Assembly: GCA_011773575.1 (NCBI GenBank)
Contig: WVXJ01000053.1
Span: 1-10,660 of the forward strand
Length of the DNA stretch: 10,660 bases
Direction: 5' to 3'
DNA from: Armatimonadota bacterium
GTDB lineage: Bacteria > Armatimonadota > Hebobacteria > Hebobacterales > WVXJ01
Below are positions 1-6,493 of this stretch, in pieces (the first letter of the stretch is position 1; every line of letters begins with the position of its first letter). The notes below the pieces were generated by a model. That model was not told the origin of the DNA and did not search any database. It worked only from the letters and a program-made list of their open reading frames with translations. A program made the translations under genes and the position numbers.

Positions 1-156
1 GCGCGCCATCTGGACAGTGAACTCATTGCGGCAAAGACGGCCGCCAACCAGGCTCCTGGAAGCATCACACGGCCCGCCGCCCAACGCATCCGCGAATTGG
101 AAGAAGAAGTGGCCGCCCGAGACACCTTCATAGAGCAGCTCTGCGGCCGGTCATAG
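1..156 (+). CDS. 3' end of an unidentified protein with a charged helical tail (partial)
   Basis: Frame 1 is open from the window edge to a TAG at 154-156, giving 51 residues of a protein whose start lies outside the window. The last 25 or so residues are rich in Glu, Arg and Leu (around RIRELEEEVAARDTFIEQL) and look like a short amphipathic helix or coiled coil. Tails of this kind are common at the ends of glycosyltransferases and methyltransferases of surface-polysaccharide clusters, and the next gene, only 21 bases away and convergent, is a methyltransferase; that link is an inference. The body of the protein cannot be seen, so no function is assigned. The frame is supported by being open to the edge and by good packing against the next gene. 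Confidence 0.6.
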   Translation, partial: ARHLDSELIAAKTAANQAPGSITRPAAQRIRELEEEVAARDTFIEQLCGRS

Positions 157-177
157 CGCGGCCCCGCCCCAACGCAG

Positions 178-1461
178 CTATCCCTTCTTGTCCTCTTCGA
201 GCCCGCGCATTTGATGGATGTAATTGTGACAGGCGTCCAGAAGAAGCTTTACGGCGCGGTCTTGTGTATCCATTGCCTCCAGGTCGTGCGAACCCGAACT
301 GGGTACTTGAAATTGCTCTGAGACATATTCATCATTTCTCCGGCACACGGCAATATTGAATTTCCTGCCAAATCCGGGGAGAATCTGAAAGGCATCCTGA
401 GACATCTCGGATATCACTTGAAAGGCTGCGCGCTCCAATAGACTCCTAAGTTCCGCCGAGGTATGGTGGCGAACGTGATAGGGGACCATTTCCGGGGAAT
501 AAGGAAACACATCTTCGTTGGGTGAAGAGATGATAAGAGTACCGCCCGGCTTCAGCAGCGACCGCAGCCGGCTCAGAAATTGAACATCGCGGGGCAGGTG
601 TTCAAGTGTCTCAAAAGAGATGATGCAGTCAGCCGGTTCAAACCTCTGCGACTCGTCCAGACAGTCACCCAGCAGATACGCAATCCTTTCATGGGAGAAG
701 TGCTTCCTGGCGAAGTCAATTGCCTCTGGAGCGATGTCTATGCCCGTCACGCGGGAGCACGCCGTTCCCTTTGCGACCAGATGCGTCCCATAGCCGATTC
801 CGCAGGCGATATCCAGGACAATATCGCCGGGTCGAACGAATTGTGCCGCAAAGTGATATCGCTCGACATGGTCGCTGCGAATCTCTTCCAGACGTGTTCC
901 CATCTGGCGACCCGCCTCAATAGAACCTTCTACATTGCCTTCGGTAAGAGGTGCATGTTTGTGCGCCGATACCTCCAAGTGACCCTCGGATTTTTCCAGC
1001 GAGCTGTCGTCCGCAGTATGATCTTTCGCCGCTACGAACCCGGCTTTGAACAACAAATCCTGCAGTGACTGCCGAGTATAGCTCCATTGAGGAACCTGCA
1101 AGAGTTTGTCCTGATGCCCACACAGGCCGGCCAAGGCAAGCTCATGGTCACCTGAATTGTAAAGGTCAAGGTAGAATTGGAGGTTGGGTGCTGTCACATA
1201 GATGCGCCCTCCAGGTACAAGGAGGCGCCAACATTCCTGCAGGAATCTCACTGCATCAGTGCGGCGAAGGTATTGAATCAAATGCCGGGAGCGAACCTCC
1301 GAAAAGCACTCATCCTTGAAGGGGAGAGTAGAGGGCCTACAGCGGATTTCCTGCGCACCTTCCGGCTCAGCCCTGCAAACCACACCACTTTCAACAGGAA
1401 CATCTGCCGCAGCAACTTCCAGACGGCGATAGCCGAATGACTCAACCAATTTCTCGCTCAT
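178..1461 (-). CDS. Class I SAM-dependent methyltransferase with a degenerate N-terminal methyltransferase-like half
   Basis: The protein has 427 residues. The C-terminal half (about 195-370) is a complete Rossmann-type methyltransferase: motif I VLDIACGIGYGT at 215-226, the acidic residue after strand 2 at D242, GDC at 265-267, motif IV IISFETLEHL at 280-289 and LLKPGGTLIISSPN near 302-315. The N-terminal part (about 40-150) resembles only the second half of such a domain, with RLLVPGGRIYVTAPN around residues 79-93 and no glycine-rich motif I, so it is probably non-catalytic. The tail ends in a short charged helix. The ATG at 1459-1461 is preceded by AGGGGGAG at a 7-base spacing and by a good promoter, which fixes the start. 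The substrate is unknown. This type (UbiE/Methyltransf_11-like) often acts on sugars, lipids or small metabolites; a role in surface-glycan synthesis is a guess from the neighbour. Confidence 0.85.
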   Translation of the reverse strand: MSEKLVESFGYRRLEVAAADVPVESGVVCRAEPEGAQEIRCRPSTLPFKDECFSEVRSRHLIQYLRRTDAVRFLQECWRLLVPGGRIYVTAPNLQFYLDLYNSGDHELALAGLCGHQDKLLQVPQWSYTRQSLQDLLFKAGFVAAKDHTADDSSLEKSEGHLEVSAHKHAPLTEGNVEGSIEAGRQMGTRLEEIRSDHVERYHFAAQFVRPGDIVLDIACGIGYGTHLVAKGTACSRVTGIDIAPEAIDFARKHFSHERIAYLLGDCLDESQRFEPADCIISFETLEHLPRDVQFLSRLRSLLKPGGTLIISSPNEDVFPYSPEMVPYHVRHHTSAELRSLLERAAFQVISEMSQDAFQILPGFGRKFNIAVCRRNDEYVSEQFQVPSSGSHDLEAMDTQDRAVKLLLDACHNYIHQMRGLEEDKKG

Positions 1462-1487
1462 TCACATACTCCCCCTGATCTTGGCAA

Positions 1488-1516
1488 ACGATAACATGAG
1501 GCTTTTTTGGCGTCAA
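1488..1516 (-). promoter_or_regulatory. Sigma-70-type promoter for the methyltransferase gene
   Basis: On the minus strand TTGACG (1511-1516) is followed after 17 bases by TATCGT (1488-1493), with a TG one base upstream of the -10 hexamer (extended -10). The predicted start of transcription near 1481 gives a 5' leader of about 20 bases that contains the ribosome binding site. It lies back to back with the rightward promoter, with 25 bases between the two -35 boxes. Confidence 0.55.
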
Positions 1517-1541
1517 ATGCGGCTGCAGCCATACCAAAAGC

Positions 1542-1571
1542 TTGACACGCGCTTGAGAAATCCGGTAATAT
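1542..1571 (+). promoter_or_regulatory. Strong sigma-70-type promoter for the leader and HNH gene
   Basis: A perfect -35 box TTGACA (1542-1547) is followed after 18 bases by TAATAT (1566-1571). Transcription would start near 1578, about 185 bases before the HNH start codon, which leaves a long leader. This is the best promoter match in the window. Confidence 0.65.
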
Positions 1572-1589
1572 GCCCAAGAGGTTGACGGT

Positions 1590-1715
1590 ATGTCTGTTCT
1601 ATCAGTATTGAATCACGTCCTTGAACTTTGCAGCGTCGCAGACTCCGCGGGGCTGTGGGGTTTCTTGGTTTTCGACACCTATTTCCAACGCCAGTCAAGA
1701 GAGGGATTTGCCTGA
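1590..1715 (+). CDS. Possible 41-codon leader ORF
   Basis: An ATG at 1590 opens a 41-codon frame closing with TGA at 1713-1715, exactly at the foot of the following terminator hairpin. AGAGGT at 1577-1582 sits 7 bases upstream as a fair ribosome binding site, almost at the predicted transcript start. The peptide begins MSVLSVLNHVLELC and ends QSREGFA; it has hydrophobic patches, a single Trp and no run of any one amino acid, so it is not a classical amino-acid attenuation peptide. It may be a small protein, a regulatory leader peptide, or chance. Its length, the ribosome site and the exact ending at the terminator are the reasons to list it. No homologue is recognised. Confidence 0.3.
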   Translation: MSVLSVLNHVLELCSVADSAGLWGFLVFDTYFQRQSREGFA

Positions 1716-1745
1716 AGCCCGCTGGCCTGGTTCTGGCGGGCTTTT
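1715..1745 (+). terminator. Intrinsic terminator-like hairpin just before the HNH gene
   Basis: AAGCCCGC (1715-1722) and GCGGGCTT (1736-1743) form an 8-bp stem around a 13-base loop, ending in a short T run (1742-1745). It stands only 17 bases before the HNH start codon, so it must be leaky, conditional, or end a separate small RNA. The T run is short, which makes partial termination likely. Confidence 0.5.
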
Positions 1746-1762
1746 GACATCAGGGTAGAGAG

Positions 1763-2386
1763 ATGCCGGCGAGTCGCGATTCGGAAGCGGTACTGGTGCT
1801 AAACTTCAACTATCAGCCGCTGAATATTACCAGCGCACAGCGGGCGGTATCGCTCATCTGCTTGGGAAAGGCGCATGCACTGGAGACCGATTCGCGCGTA
1901 TTTCGCTCCGAGCACCTGCACATAAAGATGCCTACTGTAGTAAGGTTGGACTACTATGTGCGGCGGCCGCTTCCGGTACTGCGGGTCAGCCGCAAGAGCA
2001 TCTTCGCTAGAGATCGGCATACCTGCCAGTACTGCGGCAATACCGGAGTAACACTTACCCTGGACCACGTCATTCCGAAGGAAAGGAAGGGGAAAACCTG
2101 CTGGGAGAACCTGGTCTGCTGCTGCACCAAGTGCAATAACATCAAGGCGAATCGTTCGCCGGCGGAAGCCGGATTGAAGTTAATCAATCAACCCCGCAGG
2201 CCGAAATATATCCCCTATATCACCTACACCCGCTTTGTGGCTGCGATGCAGAATCCCGTATGGCAGCCATATCTGGTGCCTTACGGAGACGGGTTCCCGG
2301 TGCTGGCTGAGGAAGAGGACGATACCCTTATCCGCCTGAAGCCCGCAGGGCTCAAGCCTCGACACGCCCACAGTCTGACCACCTAG
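1763..2386 (+). CDS. HNH endonuclease, stand-alone McrA-like family
   Basis: The 207-residue protein is of the common HNH nuclease family (COG1403-like). The N-terminal segment (9-40, including AVLVLNFNYQPLN) is the usual first domain of this family and somewhat resembles the PLMP segment of IscB-type proteins. The nuclease core is at about 80-132: zinc pair CQYC (88, 91), the catalytic LDHVIP with His102, Asn116 in WENL, and the second pair CTKC (121, 124) followed by NNIK. No RuvC motifs are present, so it is not an IscB/IsrB protein. It would cut or nick DNA in the cytoplasm with a divalent metal; its biological target is unknown. The ATG is preceded by a weak AGGGTAGAG-type ribosome site. 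The gene is convergent with fixC, with only 10 bases between the stop codons, and is expressed from the long leader upstream. Confidence 0.85.
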   Translation: MPASRDSEAVLVLNFNYQPLNITSAQRAVSLICLGKAHALETDSRVFRSEHLHIKMPTVVRLDYYVRRPLPVLRVSRKSIFARDRHTCQYCGNTGVTLTLDHVIPKERKGKTCWENLVCCCTKCNNIKANRSPAEAGLKLINQPRRPKYIPYITYTRFVAAMQNPVWQPYLVPYGDGFPVLAEEEDDTLIRLKPAGLKPRHAHSLTT

Positions 2387-2396
2387 TAGGCGCGGC

Positions 2397-3689
2397 TCAG
2401 TACAAACCTCTCCACGCGGCCCAAGCGTCACTGGCGAGTTTCCAGATGGGGCGGCGGCCGAGGACGTGACGTATAATCTGCCACTGTTTCTGCTTCTTCG
2501 AGACCCCGTCTACACTCAAGAACACTTCACCCGCATATTGACCTATCTCCGGATAGAGGGTAAACAGTTCCGGGTGTGTCTCAAAGAACCGCGGAGCGCG
2601 GCGGTACTTCTCCATATCTCGCAAGACATAGGAATCACGCAGTAGTTGCTCATAGCGGGCCAGACTCTTGGCGGAGAAGTCTTTCCATTCAAGTGCCCTC
2701 AGAATGGCCTCGGCGGCACACTTGCCGGAAGTGGTGGCTAGATTCGAGCCTTCTCGATGCAAGGAATTGACCATACCCGCAGCATCACCTACAACGACCA
2801 TGCCGTCAGTGTAGAGCGGGGGCATCTTGTCAAATCCTCCTTCAGGGATGAGATGCGCGAGGTATTCCCGTACTTCTCCGCCTGCGATGAGAGGGGCCAC
2901 CGCGGGATGAGCCTTGAGATGTTCCAGCATATCGTTGGGACTTATATTCGCCTCCAGCAAATCCGAGCAGACCGCTCCCACCCCAACCGACAGTGAATCT
3001 CGGTTGGTATAGATGAACGCCGTCCCCATGAGGCAACTGGTTGCATCTCCGTAAAGCTCTATCGTGGCCCCCTCACCTGGATTGAGCCCGAAGCGCTTCT
3101 CAATCTCCTCTGCAGGAAGTGAGATAATCTCTTTTACGGCAACGGCGGCCTCATTCGCCTTCCAGTCCGGTTTCAGCCCGGCGTCCTTTGCCAGTAAGGA
3201 ATTGACACCGTCCGCGGCCACCACCACATCACAGGCGAGATCACCTTCGGGGCGACCGGTACGAACACCGCAGATCCGCCCATCCTTCCGCAGGACGTCT
3301 TCCACCACAGTTTCGGTGATGATCAACGCGCCGGCCTGCAGGGTCTTCTCCGCCATCCATTTGTCGAACCGCGCCCGAAAGACCGTAAAGCAATTGTAGG
3401 GCTCAATGCCGAAACGCTGGCTGCGAAAGCCACCTTTGAGTGCTGCATCCTTGGTCAGCACCCAGTAGTTCTGTTCAATAACAGGTCGCTCAACAGGTGC
3501 CTCTTTCCAGAATTCGCCGAAGACCTCTTCTGTAGGCTGGCGATAAAGCACTCCACCCATGACGTTCTTGGAGCCGGAGAAATTGCCTCGCTCTATCACC
3601 GCGACCTTCACTCCGGCTTTCGCCAGAGGATAAGCAACGGCGAGTCCTGCCGGGCCTCCTCCTACCACAATAACATCGAACTTTTCCAA
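2397..3689 (-). CDS. fixC: FixC-type FAD-dependent oxidoreductase (ETF-quinone oxidoreductase-like)
   Basis: The 430-residue flavoprotein has the usual length for FixC. The FAD-binding GGGPAGLAVA lies at 10-19, a second nucleotide-contact motif AADGVNS at 158-164, and the GDAAGMVNSLHREGSNLA block that closes over the flavin at 301-318. Related FixC proteins pass electrons from the FixAB flavoprotein to quinone at the membrane. The start is TTG (3687-3689): AAGGAG lies 7 bases upstream and the FAD motif then begins at the normal distance from the N-terminus; no ATG competes. It follows fixB by 50 bases and is the last gene of the operon. The usual fixX ferredoxin gene is missing downstream, where the convergent HNH gene begins 10 bases away. 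Confidence 0.9.
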   Translation of the reverse strand: MEKFDVIVVGGGPAGLAVAYPLAKAGVKVAVIERGNFSGSKNVMGGVLYRQPTEEVFGEFWKEAPVERPVIEQNYWVLTKDAALKGGFRSQRFGIEPYNCFTVFRARFDKWMAEKTLQAGALIITETVVEDVLRKDGRICGVRTGRPEGDLACDVVVAADGVNSLLAKDAGLKPDWKANEAAVAVKEIISLPAEEIEKRFGLNPGEGATIELYGDATSCLMGTAFIYTNRDSLSVGVGAVCSDLLEANISPNDMLEHLKAHPAVAPLIAGGEVREYLAHLIPEGGFDKMPPLYTDGMVVVGDAAGMVNSLHREGSNLATTSGKCAAEAILRALEWKDFSAKSLARYEQLLRDSYVLRDMEKYRRAPRFFETHPELFTLYPEIGQYAGEVFLSVDGVSKKQKQWQIIRHVLGRRPIWKLASDAWAAWRGLY

Positions 3690-3696
3690 GAAGACA

Positions 3697-3702
3697 CTCC
3701 TT
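3697..3702 (-). promoter_or_regulatory. Ribosome binding site that sets the TTG start of fixC
   Basis: AAGGAG on the minus strand lies 7 bases before the TTG codon at 3687-3689. It is a near-consensus site and supports use of the rare start codon. Confidence 0.7.
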
Positions 3703-3739
3703 ATAGTGGGGTCCTATGTTGTGCCGGAACCTAAGATCA

Positions 3740-5035
3740 CTACGCGCTCACACTTTCCTGTTGTGCCTTCCGGCCTTTCAGTTTCGTCCGAAACTCTGCT
3801 GTGATAGCGGGTACTACTTTGTTGAGATCACCTACTATTCCATAGGTGGCAACCTTGAATATGGGTGCATTGGGATCACTGTTGATTGCCACGATAATGT
3901 CCGAAGTTTGCATGCCGACCAGATGCTGGATGGCGCCCGAAATGCCGCAGGCGAAATAGACCTTTGGCCTCACGGTCTTCCCGGTCTGGCCCACCTGGTA
4001 AGGTGTGGTTATCCAGCCTGCATCAACACAGCCGCGAGAAGCTCCCACTACGCCTCCGAGAACATCAGCCAATTCTTGTAGCATTTTGAAGCCTTCCGGT
4101 CCACCCAGACCGCGGCCGCCCGCCACAATGATGTCCGCATCTTCAATCCTGATTTCACCGGCTTCTTCGCGATGATACTCGACAACCCGAGAGCCGACTT
4201 CGTTCTCCGTCATGCCGAGTTGCTCTTCAATTACCTTACCGGTGCGGGTCGCATCTCTATCAGGCATGGGCATGACTCGAGGTCTTACGCTCGCCATCTG
4301 CGGGCGTTGCTTCTCACACAGAATGGTGGCCATAATATTGCCGCCGTATGCAGGGCGGGTTTGTTCAAGAAGTTTCCGTTGGGGATCAATGGTCAGGCCG
4401 GTGCAGTCTGCAGTAAGGCCGGTACGAAGGGTCGTTGCCACCGCGCCGGCCAGGTCTCGCCCCATGGTGGTGGCCCCAAGCAAGAGAATCTCAGGGTGAT
4501 ACTTACGAGCGAGTTCGGTCATGGCATGAAGATACGGCTCTGTGCGATAGCGAGCGAGCACAGGATCATCAATCAGATAAACCAAATCCGCGCCATAGGC
4601 GATAGCCTCGTCGGTCAATGCCTTAACATTCTCACCCAGCACCACTGCTGCCAGTCGTCCACCCAGGTCCTCACTCAGTTTCTTGCCAATGCCGAGAAGT
4701 TCCCAGGATACGTTTGCGGGATGCCCGTCGGTCTGCTCCACAAACACCCAAACCTCTTTCGCCTCTCCTGAAGGCGTCTTCTCCTGTGTGTCGGCGGGCT
4801 GGGGGACTGCTTCCTGAGCCGTCTCGGGCATGGCCTCTGCATCCGCCTTCTCGGCACCTGGAAGAACCATGGCCTCTGCCGGGCAAACCTCGACACATAC
4901 TCCGCAAGCAGTACAGAGATCCGGGTTCACAACGGCGATCCCGCCCTGCATATCAAGGGCGTTCTCCGGGCACGCCGCCAGGCATTGCTCGCAGGCTATG
5001 CACTTCTCCGCAATAATCTCTACAACTCGTTTCAT
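3740..5035 (-). CDS. fixB: Electron-transfer flavoprotein alpha subunit (FixB) with N-terminal 2x[4Fe-4S] ferredoxin domain
   Basis: The protein has 431 residues, about 100 more than a plain EtfA. Residues 1-56 form a bacterial ferredoxin domain with two complete CxxCxxCxxxC sets: Cys12, 15, 18, 22 and Cys41, 44, 47, 51. A flexible Pro/Glu/Ala-rich linker (about 60-92) leads to the EtfA domain, whose C-terminal FAD-binding signature is clear (VYFACGISGAIQHLVGMQ, followed by INSDPNAPIFKVATYGIVGD). With FixA it forms the heterodimer that takes electrons from NADH or a dehydrogenase and hands them to FixC. Ferredoxin-fused EtfA is known from bifurcating systems such as the caffeyl-CoA reductase complex of Acetobacterium. 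The ATG overlaps the fixA stop in TAATG, so the two are translationally coupled. Confidence 0.93.
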   Translation of the reverse strand: MKRVVEIIAEKCIACEQCLAACPENALDMQGGIAVVNPDLCTACGVCVEVCPAEAMVLPGAEKADAEAMPETAQEAVPQPADTQEKTPSGEAKEVWVFVEQTDGHPANVSWELLGIGKKLSEDLGGRLAAVVLGENVKALTDEAIAYGADLVYLIDDPVLARYRTEPYLHAMTELARKYHPEILLLGATTMGRDLAGAVATTLRTGLTADCTGLTIDPQRKLLEQTRPAYGGNIMATILCEKQRPQMASVRPRVMPMPDRDATRTGKVIEEQLGMTENEVGSRVVEYHREEAGEIRIEDADIIVAGGRGLGGPEGFKMLQELADVLGGVVGASRGCVDAGWITTPYQVGQTGKTVRPKVYFACGISGAIQHLVGMQTSDIIVAINSDPNAPIFKVATYGIVGDLNKVVPAITAEFRTKLKGRKAQQESVSA

Positions 5036-5850
5036 TACTCAACTGCTCCGCTACTGAGAATCTTCTCAACGACTGCTGCGGCAGCGCGCTCCGGGGCCTC
5101 CATGCCTCCCGGGATTATCTCGCCACCGGTTCTTTCAGGCGGCGCGAAAATCCGCCTCACCGAGGTAGGCGAACCATTCAGCCCCATCTGTTCAGCATCG
5201 AGTTCAAGGTCTGCCGCGTTCCACACTGCAGGCTGGGTGCGCAAGGACTTTATCAATGCCGGGAGGCTCGCATATCTCGGAGTATTGGCTTCTTTGAGAA
5301 TCGTCAGCAGCGCCGGCATGGGAGCGTCAATTATCGCGGTCGCTCCCTCCAGGCGTCTGCGTACCTGTATTCTTCGCTTCTCGGCATCTATCTCAACGAC
5401 CTTGTCTACATAGGTCAGTTGCGACAGGCTCAACCGCGTCCCTATGCCAGGTCCCACCTGGGCGGTATCTCCATCAATGGTCTGCTTCCCGCACAACACC
5501 AAATCGAGCCCATTCTCCGCCCAAATCCTCTTGATTGCGGTGGATAGAATATAGGAGGTAGCAAGGGTGTCAGAACCGCGCATCGCTGAATCGGTAAGGA
5601 GTATTGCACGGTCGGCGGCGAATGACAGACCTTTCTGGAGTTCGGCCACGGCCGTCGGCGGTCCCTGGCAAAGCAGGGTTACTTCCGCGCCATATCGCTC
5701 CTTTATGCGTGCGGCTTCCTCGATTGCGTGAACATCGAAGGGATTGATGATAGAGGGGACGCCCTCCCGAATCAGGGTGTTTGTCTCCGGGTCTATCCGC
5801 ACTTGAGTGGTATCTGGTACCTGTTTCATACAGACGACGATTTGCAGCAT
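5035..5850 (-). CDS. fixA: Electron-transfer flavoprotein beta subunit (FixA)
   Basis: The protein has 271 residues. It opens with MLQIVVCMKQVPDT, the standard N-terminus of FixA/EtfB, which fixes the ATG at 5848-5850; AGAGG lies just upstream. The frame is open for another 51 codons upstream, but that stretch has no family similarity and is not coding. CGKQTIDGDTAQVGPGIG (120-137) is the nucleotide-binding loop; the DGDTAQVGP form is shared with FixA proteins and bifurcating ETFs. The ETF-beta signature lies at about 163-186, where RRRLEGATAIIDAPMPALLT reads clearly. It is the first gene of fixABC and pairs with FixB in the cytoplasm. Whether the complex bifurcates electrons cannot be decided from sequence alone. 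Confidence 0.92.
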   Translation of the reverse strand: MLQIVVCMKQVPDTTQVRIDPETNTLIREGVPSIINPFDVHAIEEAARIKERYGAEVTLLCQGPPTAVAELQKGLSFAADRAILLTDSAMRGSDTLATSYILSTAIKRIWAENGLDLVLCGKQTIDGDTAQVGPGIGTRLSLSQLTYVDKVVEIDAEKRRIQVRRRLEGATAIIDAPMPALLTILKEANTPRYASLPALIKSLRTQPAVWNAADLELDAEQMGLNGSPTSVRRIFAPPERTGGEIIPGGMEAPERAAAAVVEKILSSGAVE

Positions 5851-5903
5851 ACGAATTCCTCTGGGGAAGTGCCGAAGCCTAATGGTCGGCTGATTCAGAT
5901 ATG

Positions 5904-5933
5904 AGGATACAAGATTTGAACGGGGCAGGTCAA
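5904..5933 (-). promoter_or_regulatory. Possible promoter of the fixABC operon
   Basis: On the minus strand TTGACC (5928-5933) and TATCCT (5904-5909) are 18 bases apart. Transcription would begin near 5897, giving a leader of about 47 bases before fixA. The rest of the 230-base divergent interval up to the ACT gene shows no clear operator or hairpin, and I see no convincing rightward promoter in it. Confidence 0.4.
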
Positions 5934-6069
5934 TGAATTCATGAAAGAATCTACAGATTAGCATGGGAAATGTCATCCATTGGATTGTCACAGAATCGAG
6001 CATCCGCTATTTGATTTCGCAGGGTTTTCCGGCGAATGTGGAGAAACTCTTAAGATAATATGGGGGAGA

Positions 6070-6076
6070 GGAGGGG
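6070..6076 (+). promoter_or_regulatory. Ribosome binding site selecting the second ATG of the ACT gene
   Basis: GGAGGGG lies 4 bases before the ATG at 6081 (6 bases from the GGAGG core). An in-frame ATG at 6060 would place this purine run inside the gene, so the downstream ATG is preferred. Confidence 0.65.
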
Positions 6077-6080
6077 AATT

Positions 6081-6476
6081 ATGGCACGCGGTGTACAGTT
6101 GTGTGTGAGTCTGGAGAACAAACCGGGGCAATTAGCGAGAGTGGGAGCGGCTCTGGCCAGGGCAAAGGTAAACATCGAGGCCATATCGGTGGTGGACACA
6201 GCCTCAGGCTGTCTCGTGAGGCTGGTGACCTCCTCCTCAGCCAAAGCAAAGGTTGCTCTCTCCAAGGCCGGAATGCCGCCCATGCAGCAGCCGGTAATCG
6301 TCTTGCGACTGCTGGATGCGCCAGGTGCCCTGGCGAAGGTTGCGAGGAAACTCTCGAGCGCCCGTATCAACATCGACTATGTCTATGGCAGCGCGGCGGG
6401 AACTGGGAAGGCGAGCCTGCTGGTCCTGGGGGTGGACAACATCGCTAAAGCCTCCGCTGCCCTGAAGAAGATCTGA
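6081..6476 (+). CDS. Tandem ACT-domain protein
   Basis: The 131-residue protein consists of two ACT domains and nothing else. Domain 1 spans about 5-67 (CVSLENKPGQLARVGAALA) and domain 2 about 70-131 (VIVLRLLDAPGALAKVARKL). Each has the conserved Pro-Gly at the ligand-binding turn and the following helix, and each runs on to the I(N)I beta strand. ACT domains bind amino acids or other small molecules and usually control a linked enzyme; free-standing pairs of this size are seen in several phyla and their ligands are mostly unknown. The start follows a strong GGAGGGG site. It diverges from fixA and converges with the S41 gene, with 17 bases between the stop codons. A 5-bp hairpin at 6475-6493 is too weak to call a terminator. 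Confidence 0.85.
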   Translation: MARGVQLCVSLENKPGQLARVGAALARAKVNIEAISVVDTASGCLVRLVTSSSAKAKVALSKAGMPPMQQPVIVLRLLDAPGALAKVARKLSSARINIDYVYGSAAGTGKASLLVLGVDNIAKASAALKKI

Positions 6477-6493
6477 GCGCAAGCAATCCGCTC

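Larger units (their letters stand above)
1578..1745 (+). ncRNA. Candidate structured leader RNA or small RNA upstream of the HNH gene
   Basis: The stretch lies between a strong promoter and a terminator-like hairpin and can fold. Bases 1624-1634 pair with 1652-1662 over 11 consecutive pairs, four of them G-U wobbles, and short segments below (1581-1584 with 1686-1689, 1592-1594 with 1674-1676) can extend this into a rod. CGCCAG (1689-1694) is exactly complementary to CTGGCG (1733-1738), which overlaps the right arm of the terminator, so an alternative fold that breaks the terminator is possible. I do not recognise a known riboswitch or RNA family. It could be a regulatory leader of the HNH gene, an independent small RNA of about 170 nt, or simply the mRNA of the short ORF inside it. 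The folding was done by hand and is unproven. Confidence 0.35.

Noticed and set aside
580..1440. Several plus-strand ORFs of up to 162 codons
   Set aside because: They lie opposite the methyltransferase, which has full family motifs; they are shadows of its codon pattern.
1513..1698. 61-codon minus-strand ORF
   Set aside because: It runs against a strong promoter and leader, has no ribosome site, and overlaps both promoters' region; it is a chance frame.
1578..1745. 6S RNA
   Set aside because: The length is right and the segment is rod-like, but I could not pair the two ends of the transcript into the usual long closing stem with a central bubble, and the middle hairpin spans only about 110 bases. 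The family match is not supported.
5851..6003. N-terminal extension of FixA by 51 codons
   Set aside because: No family similarity, no ribosome site, and the canonical FixA N-terminus begins at the ATG at 5850; the likely promoter is inside the extension.
6475..6493. Bidirectional terminator between the ACT and S41 genes
   Set aside because: The stem is only 5 bp with a 9-base loop and there is no T run of note on either strand.
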